59,464 nucleotides of DNA from DATAEK01 sp036258055 (lineage in GTDB: Bacteria; Acidobacteriota; Vicinamibacteria; Vicinamibacterales; 2-12-FULL-66-21). The notes under the pieces are model-generated. The model ran no database searches and had not been told where the DNA came from. It worked only from the letters and a program-made list of their open reading frames with translations. The stretch is taken from the NCBI GenBank assembly GCA_036258055.1, contig DATAEK010000393.1, forward strand, positions 1-59,464, given 5' to 3'. Numbering within the stretch: the stretch's first letter is position 1; every line of letters starts with the position of its first letter. The position numbers and the translations under genes are program-made. Positions 1 to 10,711 of this stretch are shown piece after piece.

Positions 1-493
1 GATCCTCGAGCACCGCTGCACCGTTCTCCACGATCACCTGCGCGTGCCGCCGTGAAACGCCCGGGACGTCGAGCCACACCGTGGCATCGGGATCGCGGCC
101 GATCACGTTCGCGCCATTCTTCAGCGGAATCCGTCGCGGGCCGACGACCAGCCAATGCGTGGCGACCGGCACTGCTTGCGGTGGCGCGCTCGCGTCCGTC
201 GAGCCCGTAAAGGCAAAGCCCACGCGATGCGCAGTCCGGATGATCGCGCCTGCGCGGTCGTCGCCCAGCGCGCGTCGAACCTCCTTGACCAATCCAGCCA
301 GAGTGGCATCCGACACGAACGTCCCGGGCCACAGATGCGCGTGAATCTCTTCCCTCTTCACGACGGCGGGAGCGCGCGCGATCAGCAGCCCGAGAAGATC
401 GAATGCCTTTGGCGTCAGGTGGACCTCTGCGCCGTCGTGCAGGAGCTGACGGCGATCGGCAAGGAACTCGAAGGTTCCGAAGCGCACGCTCAC
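1..493 (-). CDS. winged-helix / FHA domain protein, C-terminus cut by window edge
   Basis: The reverse strand reads without a stop from a GTG at 493 to the window edge, about 164 residues, after a GGGGGA ribosome binding site 6 nt upstream. Residues 1-95 match an OmpR/PhoB-type C-terminal DNA-binding winged helix (FGTFEFLADRRQLL, LTPKAFDLLGLL, RTAHRVGFAF). From about residue 110 an FHA domain begins, with its conserved IGRDPDATVW and VSRRHAQV segments that bind phosphothreonine. There is no receiver domain, so it is probably a DNA-binding protein controlled by Ser/Thr phosphorylation (inference). It is divergent from the next gene. Confidence 0.85.
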   Translation of the reverse strand, partial: MSVRFGTFEFLADRRQLLHDGAEVHLTPKAFDLLGLLIARAPAVVKREEIHAHLWPGTFVSDATLAGLVKEVRRALGDDRAGAIIRTAHRVGFAFTGSTDASAPPQAVPVATHWLVVGPRRIPLKNGANVIGRDPDATVWLDVPGVSRRHAQVIVENGAAVLED

Positions 494-605
494 GATCGAT
501 CCCCCGGAATTCCCCCGGTTCTCCCCTTCCACGCCCCCGACTTCGCAGGCGGTCGGACCGCACCATCGCGACACGTCCGATGTGGACGCGAATGCGGGGC
601 GCGCG

Positions 606-1391
606 ATGGCTGGATGGATCTTTCTGGCACTGTGGACGTCGACGAATTCTATCGCCGTTCAGCCCACGACCTTCAAGCACGTGCGGTCTGCGGAAGCACG
701 AATTCGTGAGCGGGTCGCCGACGGCTACACACGGTCGGCGACGTTCAAGACGATCGTCGACGCAGTCGAGAAACTATCGTGCGTGGTTTACCTCTCCAGC
801 ACTGTGAAGCTGTCGGGCGGCATGCGCGGAGCGCTGTTGCATTGGCCCGCGGCCGATCCCGAGATGCCGGTGCTCCGGGTGCTGCTGAAAGCGAACCTCT
901 CTCGCAACGAGACGATCGCGGTCATCGGACACGAACTGCAGCATGTCATCGAAGCGGTCCGAGACAGCCGGTCAACGGACACATTCGACATGACCGCCAC
1001 GTTCGATAGGCTGGAACCCGCCGTGCGCGGAAGCAACACTCACAGATACGAGACCGACGAGGCCATCGGTGTCACCGCGAAGATCTTGGAGGAATTGAAG
1101 CGAGGCGGGCCCTCACCTGCCTCGCGCGTGCCGCCAGCGCCTTGCTGCCGGAACGTTCGAAGTCACCCAGGGCCGCACGCACGATTGGCAGGAGCCGCGC
1201 ATCCCGTTCCGCGAACGTCGCAAGACTGTCGAGCGCCCACGCGCGCACGAATGTCTGAGGGTAATCGAGGTTCTCACGCAGAATCGCGACGACGCGAGCG
1301 CGTTCGCGGAGCGTCCATTTCAGCAGCGGCAAGGCGCGTACGACCTGAAGCCGCACTTCCCACTTGTCGCTCTCTGCAGCGGCACCGATGA
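606..1391 (+). CDS. putative HExxH metallopeptidase-like exported protein
   Basis: Starting at the ATG at 606, a hydrophobic N-terminus (AGWIFLALW) looks like a signal or anchor sequence. An HELQH motif lies at residues 109-113, preceded by NETIAVIG, which resembles a zinc-metallopeptidase active-site helix. No further metal ligand could be assigned, so activity is unproven. Residues to about 165 look like real protein; the rest (from about 1100) is Arg/Pro/Ser-rich and lies antisense to the HEAT-repeat gene, so the true C-terminus may be missing or the tail may be read-through. An upstream in-frame ATG at 582 is possible. Confidence 0.6.
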   Translation: MAGWIFLALWTSTNSIAVQPTTFKHVRSAEARIRERVADGYTRSATFKTIVDAVEKLSCVVYLSSTVKLSGGMRGALLHWPAADPEMPVLRVLLKANLSRNETIAVIGHELQHVIEAVRDSRSTDTFDMTATFDRLEPAVRGSNTHRYETDEAIGVTAKILEELKRGGPSPASRVPPAPCCRNVRSHPGPHARLAGAAHPVPRTSQDCRAPTRARMSEGNRGSHAESRRRERVRGASISAAARRVRPEAALPTCRSLQRHR

Positions 1392-1689
1392 ACAGCCGCT
1401 TGTGCGGCTGCACCAGCTCGGCCTGGTCGTGGGCGATCTTCTCGAGCAGATCGAACGCCCGCATCGACACCAGCCAATCGGAATCCGTCGCCAGTTCCGC
1501 GAGCTCCTGGACCCGCTTCGGTTGCACTGACACGAGCGTACGTGCCTGGTTCGAGCGCGCGATCGATCGGCGGTCGCCGCCAGAGAGCAATCGCCGAAGC
1601 GACTGCGATTGCGGTGTCGTCGCGGCGGTCCGGCTTTTGCGATTCAGCTTCCTCGCCAAGGGCGCCAAGTATAACCCCGGCGCCAACAC
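1072..1689 (-). CDS. HEAT-repeat-like alpha-solenoid protein
   Basis: A 205-residue protein with no catalytic motif. Two-helix repeats recur, with lines such as WLVSMRAFDLLEKIAHDQ, WEVRLQVVRALPLLKW and FVRAWALDSLATFAE, typical of HEAT/Armadillo-like helical repeats used for protein binding. The last 320 nt overlap the 3' part of the convergent HExxH gene. The start is uncertain: GTG at 1689 is used, but the first 40 residues are basic and low in helix signal, and downstream TTG codons are possible. The function is not known. Confidence 0.6.
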   Translation of the reverse strand: MLAPGLYLAPLARKLNRKSRTAATTPQSQSLRRLLSGGDRRSIARSNQARTLVSVQPKRVQELAELATDSDWLVSMRAFDLLEKIAHDQAELVQPHKRLFIGAAAESDKWEVRLQVVRALPLLKWTLRERARVVAILRENLDYPQTFVRAWALDSLATFAERDARLLPIVRAALGDFERSGSKALAARARQVRARLASIPPRSSR

Positions 1690-1710
1690 GGAGCGTGGAC
1701 CGCGGATCGC

Positions 1711-1759
1711 GGACAGCGGACAGCGGACAGCGGACAGCGGACAGCGGACAGCGGACAGC
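1711..1759. repeat. perfect 7-nt tandem array, GGACAGC x7
   Basis: Seven uninterrupted copies of GGACAGC fill the short spacer between the HEAT-repeat gene start and the stop codon of the acetyltransferase-like gene. It is the most regular of the 7-nt-period repeats in the window and has no inverted arm. Confidence 0.95.
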
Positions 1760-1770
1760 GAACTATCGCC

Positions 1771-3012
1771 CTAGAAATAACTCAACCACCACTCCCGGCG
1801 CCGCGCTCGCAACCGCGCGAACCACAGACACACCGGATAGAGAAGTGCGACCACCACGGCAGTGACCGCGTAGACGACCCACAGATTCCACCCGTAGTCA
1901 GGCGGAAACACGTCTCGTGGTGTGCCGAGTGTCGGCGGAGGCAGGAAGAGAAACGGCGCGGCGCCGTAGCGGAGCCACGTGAGCCCGATGGCAAGTGCGT
2001 GGATGAGCGGGATGTGCAGCACGAAATACAGGAGCGGCGTGCGGCCGAAGACGATGAGCGGGTTGCGATCGCTCGGGCGCGCGCCGTCGGCCAGGCCGAG
2101 AAAGACGATCGCAGGGCCAAGCGTCATCAACAGAAACGACAGCGACGCGGGATACTTCGTGCAATTCAAAAACGAGAGCACCGTAAAGCCGGGACGGCTC
2201 TGAATCGTCCACGGCCGCGGATCCCCGTAGAGGTTCGCGGCTCGAATGATCACAAACGCCGCCGTCAAGGCCAGGCCAAGACCGATCAGTACCACCCGCC
2301 GCCGCTCTGGCGGCAGGCGATAGAGCTTCCCGAAGCAAAAGCCGGCGGCCATCACGCCGATCCACGGCACGAGTGGATAGGCGACCAGCACGGTCGGTGG
2401 ACCCGGTGCAACGAGACCCGGCTGATGGAGGATCTGCCACAGCCAACCGAAGGCACCGAATCGCGCGGGAGCAATACCGTCGAGGAGGTTGTGCAACACG
2501 ATCGTCCCGATGCTGACCGCGAGAACCGCGCGATACGGCAGGCGGATCAGAACGGCCAGTGCGATCATGCTCATCCCCAACGCCCAGAAGACGAGGAAGA
2601 TGATCAGGCGGTACTCGAGGCTGAAGAAGAACCCGAGGTGGACCAGCGTGAATTCGAGCACGACGAGCCACAGGCCGCGGGTCCAGAGAAATCTCGAGAG
2701 CTCCCCGACGCTGCTGCCGCGCTCGAGCCGGAACCAGGCGCCCAGACCCGCGCAGAACATGAACGTCGGCGCGCAGAAGTGCGTGATCCAGCGCGTGAGA
2801 AAGATGGGCACGGTGGTGCGCGCCAGATCTTCTGGTGGAAACGCCATCGCGGCGGAGTGCACGAAGTCCCGCGTGTGGTCGATCGCCATGATGATCATGA
2901 CCAGCCCACGCAGGAGATCGACGGACAGTACCCGGCCCGTTGCCACGTTCCGCGCTGGACCGGCCGCCTGATTCAGGTTTTGAGCACTGACCGCGAAGTG
3001 GGATGTTTCCAT
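1771..3012 (-). CDS. DUF1624 / heparan-alpha-glucosaminide acetyltransferase-like membrane protein
   Basis: A 413-residue polytopic membrane protein. The N-terminal SVDLLRGLVMIIMAIDHTRDF segment is the hallmark of the DUF1624/HGSNAT family, whose members pass acetyl groups across the membrane to sugars; the conserved Asp-His pair is at about residues 45-46. About ten hydrophobic helices follow, and the protein ends in a basic tail (RLRARRREWW). The real substrate in bacteria of this type is not known. It appears to be a single-gene unit, followed by the GGACAGC array. Confidence 0.85.
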   Translation of the reverse strand: METSHFAVSAQNLNQAAGPARNVATGRVLSVDLLRGLVMIIMAIDHTRDFVHSAAMAFPPEDLARTTVPIFLTRWITHFCAPTFMFCAGLGAWFRLERGSSVGELSRFLWTRGLWLVVLEFTLVHLGFFFSLEYRLIIFLVFWALGMSMIALAVLIRLPYRAVLAVSIGTIVLHNLLDGIAPARFGAFGWLWQILHQPGLVAPGPPTVLVAYPLVPWIGVMAAGFCFGKLYRLPPERRRVVLIGLGLALTAAFVIIRAANLYGDPRPWTIQSRPGFTVLSFLNCTKYPASLSFLLMTLGPAIVFLGLADGARPSDRNPLIVFGRTPLLYFVLHIPLIHALAIGLTWLRYGAAPFLFLPPPTLGTPRDVFPPDYGWNLWVVYAVTAVVVALLYPVCLWFARLRARRREWWLSYF

Positions 3013-3095
3013 GCTCTAACCGGACACGCTACATCGGCGGGGGAAGAACAGAAAGATCCAGACGCGAGGGCTTGAATAGATCCACCGCACCCGGG

Positions 3096-3284
3096 TCAGC
3101 GGCGCTTCATGCTCGCGCGTAGGAACAGCATGTTGCGCCGGTAGTCGATCATGACGATGTGTGAATCGAGCGGAGCCGATCCAATGACGCCGTCCAGCTG
3201 TGCGATTGGGCCGGCGCCTACCGGCTCGGCGCCGGGTCCCATTCGCGGGGACGCCACGACCGGTCGTGGAAAAAGGACCGATTA
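3096..3284 (-). pseudogene. C-terminal relic of a retropepsin-like aspartyl protease
   Basis: The 3013-3389 gap contains no complete gene, but the reverse strand between 3284 and the TGA at 3096 reads as a short peptide ending in QLDGVIGSAPLDSHIVMIDY and RRNMLFLR. This matches the C-terminal half of bacterial retropepsin-like aspartyl proteases (pattern DGVIG..L...VV.IDY....L.L). The N-terminal half with the first catalytic Asp is missing: an in-frame TAA lies at 3282-3284 and the glgX leader follows. A GTG at 3257 or ATG at 3242 could still start a peptide of about 50 residues. Confidence 0.55.
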
Positions 3285-3389
3285 TCGCCGCATCTACGCC
3301 CTCCTGTTTGCTGTTCCTGCGGTCCGCTTTGAGTACAGTGTCAGTATCCGCGGCCCCGGAGATCGATTGAAGTCGGAGGGAGGCACGAC

Positions 3390-5594
<2,205 letters not shown>

Positions 5595-5673
5595 TCGGCC
5601 TAGGGAGGATGCGGAGGGAGCGGAGCGCTACACGGAGCCGCGGAGGGCGCGGCGAAATCTAGTAACGCGTGGG

Positions 5674-6612
5674 CTAGACAAACGAACCGCCGCGACCCGC
5701 CGCCTGGCCTTCGAGCTGCCCGCTCAGCTGTGCGATGCGCGCGCGCACGCGCTCCGCATCGGGGGCCGACGGTGCGAGCTGAAGGTAGTCGTTGTAGGCT
5801 GCGGCGGCTTCGGTGCGCCGCTGCAGCTTCTCCAGGCTGATGGCGAGCGCCATGCGGAACGACGCGTCGTTCGGATCCAGAGCAATGGCCTTCTTGTACT
5901 CGTCAACCGCCCCCGCATCATCGCCCTTCTTGTGCAGAGCCATAGCGAGGTTGAAGGTCGTGGCGTAGTCGTTGGGGAAGAGCTGCTGTGCCTCACGATA
6001 CGTGGCGACGGCTTCGTCCCACTTGCCGAGGAGGCCCTGCGCCCGCGCGAGGTTGAATCGGTAGGCCCATCGCTGCGGGATGATCTTGATCGCGCGCTCG
6101 AAATACGGAATCGCCTCGGCGGTCCGCCCAAGCTTGACCAGGAGTTGACCGAGATTGCTCAGCGACTCGGCATCATCGGGGTTCCTGGCGACGGCGGCCT
6201 GAAACTGCTCCAGCGCGGACGCGAAATTGCCGTCGGCGTAGGCGACAGCGCCAGCGCCTGATGCGTCGAGGAACGGACGCTCGGGGCCGGGCTCAGCCTC
6301 AGCCGGCGCGGGAGCATTCTGCGGCTGCGGGCGCCGGGCAGCAAACGGGTCGACCGGTCGCGCCACGCTCGTCGTCGACGGTTCTGGATCCTTCGTGATC
6401 CACACCGCGGCGACGACGACCACCGCGAGTCCCAGGGCAGCCGCCGACCACATCGCGAGCGTACGGCTTCGCTTCGCTTCGGCCACCGGATCGCGCTCCG
6501 GGGCCTGGACGAACTTGGTTCGGCAACGCGGGCAGGCAGGACGGTCCGCCCGGACCTTGGCGCCGCACGCCGTGCACTGAATCCAGCGCTCCACTATCGG
6601 ATTTCCCGCCAC
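5674..6612 (-). CDS. zinc-ribbon and TPR membrane-anchored protein
   Basis: A 312-residue protein. Residues 13-34 form a zinc ribbon with two CxxC pairs (CTACGAKV, CPRCRTKF), then one transmembrane helix at about 53-70 (LAMWSAAALGLAVVVVAAVW), a Pro/Ala linker, and at least four TPR units (NFASALEQFQAAVARNPDDAE, AIPYFERAIKIIPQ, AVATYREAQQLFPN, AVDEYKKAIALDPN). The start overlaps the end of pilY1 by 19 nt, so it is the last gene of the minor-pilin operon. The TPR domain is probably periplasmic and could scaffold pilus assembly (inference). It is not an obvious PilF, which is a lipoprotein. Confidence 0.8.
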   Translation of the reverse strand: MAGNPIVERWIQCTACGAKVRADRPACPRCRTKFVQAPERDPVAEAKRSRTLAMWSAAALGLAVVVVAAVWITKDPEPSTTSVARPVDPFAARRPQPQNAPAPAEAEPGPERPFLDASGAGAVAYADGNFASALEQFQAAVARNPDDAESLSNLGQLLVKLGRTAEAIPYFERAIKIIPQRWAYRFNLARAQGLLGKWDEAVATYREAQQLFPNDYATTFNLAMALHKKGDDAGAVDEYKKAIALDPNDASFRMALAISLEKLQRRTEAAAAYNDYLQLAPSAPDAERVRARIAQLSGQLEGQAAGRGGSFV

Positions 6613-9600
6613 GACAGAATCCGCACGCCAACCTGTCCGATGCCGTTGTTGAAGTCCTGCGGATCGCCGAAGGCCTCCAGGTTCGTACCCGACGCGCCGG
6701 TCGTGCCGAAGTACAAGTGCTGATCGACGATGAACGGCGCGGTCGCGCGGCCGGCGAGCGTCGCGGCAACGGGACTCTCGTTCTTGTCCATCTTGCCGTT
6801 GTTGTCGGAGTCGTACGCCGCACCTCCGGCATACGTCACGGCGTAGAGATTCGAGGTGAAATCTGCACAGGGCGTCGACGCGTTCTCGGTCGTCGCCGTG
6901 TAGAACACGATGTCACCTGCAACTGATGGGGCCGTCGACGGCCGCTCACCGCTGGCGATACCACCGGAGTTGGTGACAGTTGCCAGATCGCGTGTGAACT
7001 TCGTCGTCGCCGCAGCCGGGTAATTGTCCTTCAAGGCGTAGAGCTTGAACGTGCCGGTCCCACCGGGCGCTGTCACCGGGAGAATATCGCTGCCGGTCGC
7101 AAAGAACGTGTAGACGTCCACGCTGCCTACGAACAGGAGTGCCGACGAGGCATAGATCGGCTGCGCCGTGTCGATCATCTGCAGGGCCGTGATGACCCCT
7201 GCGGGCGTGAACGCGAAGCGCCAGTACTTCCCGTCGATGTCACCCACGTAGGCGCGATTCACAACGATGCTGCCGTTGTCGCCCGCCGCGGTCGGGTCCG
7301 CCTGGATTGCGTTCTTTCGTCCGTTCGCAATCAGGTCACCGACGTTCACGCATCCAGTCCCGCTGCCGCTGCCGCCACTCACGAGGGGACACGTGCTGCC
7401 GGAGGCGTTCCCGATCGGCACTCCGGTATCGACGTTCAGCAGGTAGAGCGCGTTGCCGGCTTTCGGCGCACTCGCGCCGCGATTCGGTATGGAGTTCTCG
7501 ACGTCGGGGAAATACCCGGAACCGACGATGACCGCCGTCGTCGTGCGCGAACTGTTGAGCGTGCCGACCGCCGGGTCCGACCACGTCAACCCGACCGTCT
7601 TCTCAGCGTACGTCGCGGTCGCTTTCAGGTCCCCGTACAACTTGAACTTGCCCCCCGGCGTGCCATCCGTCACGTTGAACGTCGCGGTGTACGTCGGGTC
7701 GAAGCTCGAATAGTTGGGGTACGCCCACTTGAAGACAATCGATTCGTCCGGCGAATCGAACTTCGCCAGCATGGCGCTGACCGCCGACAGGCCATCGGCA
7801 TCAGGCGCGACCCCCATGCCGGCCTCGGTGACGTCGAACGCCTGATAAAAGATGCCGCCTGGGCCTTCACCCAGGATCACGAAGCTGCGCCAGGCGCCGC
7901 CGATCTTGACCTCGGCGAGCTTCGGCGAGCTGTCGACGAAGTAATCGAACTGCTCGACTGGCTGACCGTCGAGCAGCGTCCGCAGTTTCGGCAGCAAGTT
8001 GTACGGGATGAACGCCCACACTTCGTATCCCGTTCGCGCGTCGATCGCGTGGATCATGCCGTCGTTGGCGCCCACGAAGATGAGGGCGCGGCGATCCTTG
8101 TGGTCGCCCGCAAACGTGCCTGGCGCGTCCGGCCGTCCGTAGTCGTCATCCGGCGGTGGATCCAACGAAGGCGCGTCCATGAGCCCGGGCGTCGATCCGA
8201 TGATCGCGCCGAGGCCCTGGGCGCGGATCGTCGTGATCAACGTCGTCGCATTGCTGACGTTCAGGTGCGGCGCCAGCGTCGCCGCGTTGGCCGTCGTGAA
8301 CGAGACGACCGATCCCCCGCCGCTCCCGTTGGGAATGTAGGTGTATATGTTCCGGTTGTTCGGATCGGCCGGTGTCCTGGCCATGCCTGCGAGCGACGGC
8401 CGCCCGTCGAGATCGGGCCACAGCCGAGTTCCGTCGTTCACGAATTTCCATCCACTCGGCTTCGTCGAGTCGGCGACCGGCCTGTAGGTTCGAAACGCCC
8501 GCAGGCGCCCGTCGAACCCTGGAAGCGAGAAGCCTGCGGTCAGCATGACGTTGCTGCGCTGTGGCAGGTGCTGCCCGCCGGGACTCGCGTTGATGTCGGT
8601 ATTGGGCAACGCGCTGCCGCTGGCGTCGTTCGCACCCTCGAGGTTCACCGTGCCGACAATCGGGCTGACCGGCAGGAACTCGCTGGTCCTGCTCAGATCG
8701 AAGTCGGTCGGGCGCGCAAACCCTCGCTGAACCGCCGTGTTGATGGCGGCCGTCACTTCGGCTGCGGACGTCACTTTGTAGTACGCGCCTCCGCTGTTGG
8801 TCGCGACCAATTGCAGCTGCGCCTCGTCGGTGGCCGCAGGCTTGATGGCCACGACGATGATCGGCACACGCTTGGTCACGCCGCCGCCGGTCACACTCAG
8901 GAACGTACTCGCCGTCGTCGCAGGGTTGTGGGTCGTGGTATAGGCCGGATTGCCGTCGTCTTTACCGCCGGTCACGAGGACGACCACGGTGTTCCGGCAC
9001 GCGCGATTGGCGGCCGTATCTGCTGCCATCGCCGAAACCGCCGCCGACCGCGCATCCTCGAGCGCATAGGTGATCGGTCGATCTTCGTAGCCAACACCGC
9101 CGATGCCGGCGGGGATGATGCCCGTCGCCTCATACGGCTTCTTGTTCATCAGCGTGACGATCGAGCTCGCCGTGTTCGCGGCCGGCGTCACCATGACGGT
9201 GCCGGCGGGTGCCGCGGTCTGTGCGTAGCTGGCAGCCGACACGGTTGGCGCGTACATCCCGTAGTGCCCGGAACCACCGCTCGCGTTGCAGGGATTCGTG
9301 TCGCGTAGGAGTGATTGCGTCGCATCGAACACCTGGACGGGCTCGTCGCAGTTGGGCGAGAAACGCCAGGCCGGCGATACTTGACGCAGGCGGATCAGGC
9401 CCCAGCGGAATGTGCTGCCGGAGTTTTCCGAGACGGCCGCTCCGATCCCCTGTTTGGCGATCGCATACCGCGTCGGATCCAGGAACGCGACATCGGCAGG
9501 CGCGTTCGATGTCAAGGGATCCGCCGGATCCCACAATGCTGCCGACGGCGTGATGATCTGCGCCGCGTACTTACTTGTCGACGAGTACTGGAGCGTCCGG

Positions 9601-9950
9601 AACACCCGGCGGTAGGTTCGAGTTGTGATCGGGTTGATGGTCGGAAACGCCGGCATGACCGCAGGATCCGCGGTCGTGGAGTAAAAGTTCGGATCGTACC
9701 AGCGGCCGGTCCCGTCCTCCAGCATCCGCATCGACGTATCCACGACGATGATGACCGTGGGGGGGACGCGCTTGATGAAGAGGAGCGGGTCGAGCTGCGC
9801 GAATGCGGTCGCCGAACCCCATAGTGTCAGGGCGAGCGCCATGACCGCGGTCGCGCCACGGCGGCGCAGAGACAGCAGACCGCTTCGCCCCGCCCGGACT
9901 GATCCCCGCCTGGATCGCCGCCGCTCGTGAACCATCCTCTTCGTCATCAA
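6594..9950 (-). CDS. pilY1: PilY1-like type IV pilus tip adhesin
   Basis: An 1118-residue exported protein. The first 50 residues are a basic region plus hydrophobic signal ending ATAFAQ. A von Willebrand A-like domain follows, beginning VIIVVDTSMRM (variant metal-site motif DTSMR) and continuing through NTVVVLVTGGKDDGNP. The C-terminal half is the PilY1 beta-propeller, with the calcium-loop region VGANDGMIHAIDARTGYEVW near residues 622-640. PilY1 proteins cap the pilus with the minor pilins and act in adhesion and retraction control. It sits downstream of FimT/V/W/X-type genes with a 4-nt overlap, the canonical order. Confidence 0.93.
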   Translation of the reverse strand: MMTKRMVHERRRSRRGSVRAGRSGLLSLRRRGATAVMALALTLWGSATAFAQLDPLLFIKRVPPTVIIVVDTSMRMLEDGTGRWYDPNFYSTTADPAVMPAFPTINPITTRTYRRVFRTLQYSSTSKYAAQIITPSAALWDPADPLTSNAPADVAFLDPTRYAIAKQGIGAAVSENSGSTFRWGLIRLRQVSPAWRFSPNCDEPVQVFDATQSLLRDTNPCNASGGSGHYGMYAPTVSAASYAQTAAPAGTVMVTPAANTASSIVTLMNKKPYEATGIIPAGIGGVGYEDRPITYALEDARSAAVSAMAADTAANRACRNTVVVLVTGGKDDGNPAYTTTHNPATTASTFLSVTGGGVTKRVPIIVVAIKPAATDEAQLQLVATNSGGAYYKVTSAAEVTAAINTAVQRGFARPTDFDLSRTSEFLPVSPIVGTVNLEGANDASGSALPNTDINASPGGQHLPQRSNVMLTAGFSLPGFDGRLRAFRTYRPVADSTKPSGWKFVNDGTRLWPDLDGRPSLAGMARTPADPNNRNIYTYIPNGSGGGSVVSFTTANAATLAPHLNVSNATTLITTIRAQGLGAIIGSTPGLMDAPSLDPPPDDDYGRPDAPGTFAGDHKDRRALIFVGANDGMIHAIDARTGYEVWAFIPYNLLPKLRTLLDGQPVEQFDYFVDSSPKLAEVKIGGAWRSFVILGEGPGGIFYQAFDVTEAGMGVAPDADGLSAVSAMLAKFDSPDESIVFKWAYPNYSSFDPTYTATFNVTDGTPGGKFKLYGDLKATATYAEKTVGLTWSDPAVGTLNSSRTTTAVIVGSGYFPDVENSIPNRGASAPKAGNALYLLNVDTGVPIGNASGSTCPLVSGGSGSGTGCVNVGDLIANGRKNAIQADPTAAGDNGSIVVNRAYVGDIDGKYWRFAFTPAGVITALQMIDTAQPIYASSALLFVGSVDVYTFFATGSDILPVTAPGGTGTFKLYALKDNYPAAATTKFTRDLATVTNSGGIASGERPSTAPSVAGDIVFYTATTENASTPCADFTSNLYAVTYAGGAAYDSDNNGKMDKNESPVAATLAGRATAPFIVDQHLYFGTTGASGTNLEAFGDPQDFNNGIGQVGVRILSWREIR

Positions 9951-10711
9951 TGCACCGTCAGGTTGCCCGTGCTCGTGTTCATGCCCATGCCGCTCAGAGA
10001 TTTCCCTGGCGTCTGCACCGCGGCTTTACGGGCGCGCTGGTTCAACTCTTCCTGGCCGCGCTGGGCGATCTGGCCACGCTCGATTTCCGTGCCCGACGTG
10101 CGCGCGACGGTCACCTCGATGATCTTGTGGGCGCCGCCGGGCCCGACCGCCTCTGCGTGGAGGGTGATCGTGCCGTTCGAGTCCGAGGCCGGATCGTTGT
10201 CGGTCTCGGCCGGGTCGTCCGCGATCCAGAGCGCGATGTACATCGGGCTGTCGATGATCCAGTTGGGCAGCATGTCGTTGAGCGGCCCATAGGCAAAGAG
10301 CTTCCACTGCGGGTTGTTCGCTCCCCACATGTTCTGCGTGTCAGTGGTGAGCTGGAGCTGACCCGTTGCCGTGTTCGTTCCGCAGCAGAGCGTCATCGTT
10401 CCGGCGCCCGGCAGAACCTTCGGCGACGTCGCGGAGCCATCCACCCACGAGGACTTCACGCTGCCGTTGAGAATGTCGTTCCAGCGCGGGATGAGCAGCA
10501 GATCCTGCACGACGCGCTCGACTGCGGCGTCCGCGGCGTAGAGCGCTTCCTGGCTCGCCGCGTAGTTGCCGGAGATCTTGACCTCGGTATTGCTGACCAT
10601 GACGACCGTGGCCGCAAGCGCGGTCAGCAGCAACATCGCCATGAGCGCGATGATGAGCGCCGTGCCCTGCTCGTTCTTCAGCCGTTGCTGCAGGCGGGGC
10701 ATGATCGTCAC
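9947..10711 (-). CDS. pilX: PilX-type minor pilin
   Basis: A 254-residue protein with the PilX N-terminal signature: a short basic leader, then NEQGTALIIALMAMLLLTAL as the hydrophobic helix and AAATVVMVSNTEVKISGNY with frequent Ala (QEALYAADAAVE). Instead of the usual Gly/Phe-Thr-Leu-Ile-Glu site it has QGTALIIAL, as is common in PilX. It is a predicted part of the pilus tip priming complex with PilV, PilW, FimT and PilY1. ATGA overlaps join it to both neighbours, indicating translational coupling. Confidence 0.88.
   Translation of the reverse strand: MTIMPRLQQRLKNEQGTALIIALMAMLLLTALAATVVMVSNTEVKISGNYAASQEALYAADAAVERVVQDLLLIPRWNDILNGSVKSSWVDGSATSPKVLPGAGTMTLCCGTNTATGQLQLTTDTQNMWGANNPQWKLFAYGPLNDMLPNWIIDSPMYIALWIADDPAETDNDPASDSNGTITLHAEAVGPGGAHKIIEVTVARTSGTEIERGQIAQRGQEELNQRARKAAVQTPGKSLSGMGMNTSTGNLTVH

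Noticed and set aside
5595..5673. Purine-rich spacer with GGAGG-type repeats after glgX
   Set aside because: Only loosely repetitive (units near 9 nt), no clear hairpin or T-run; nothing definite to annotate.
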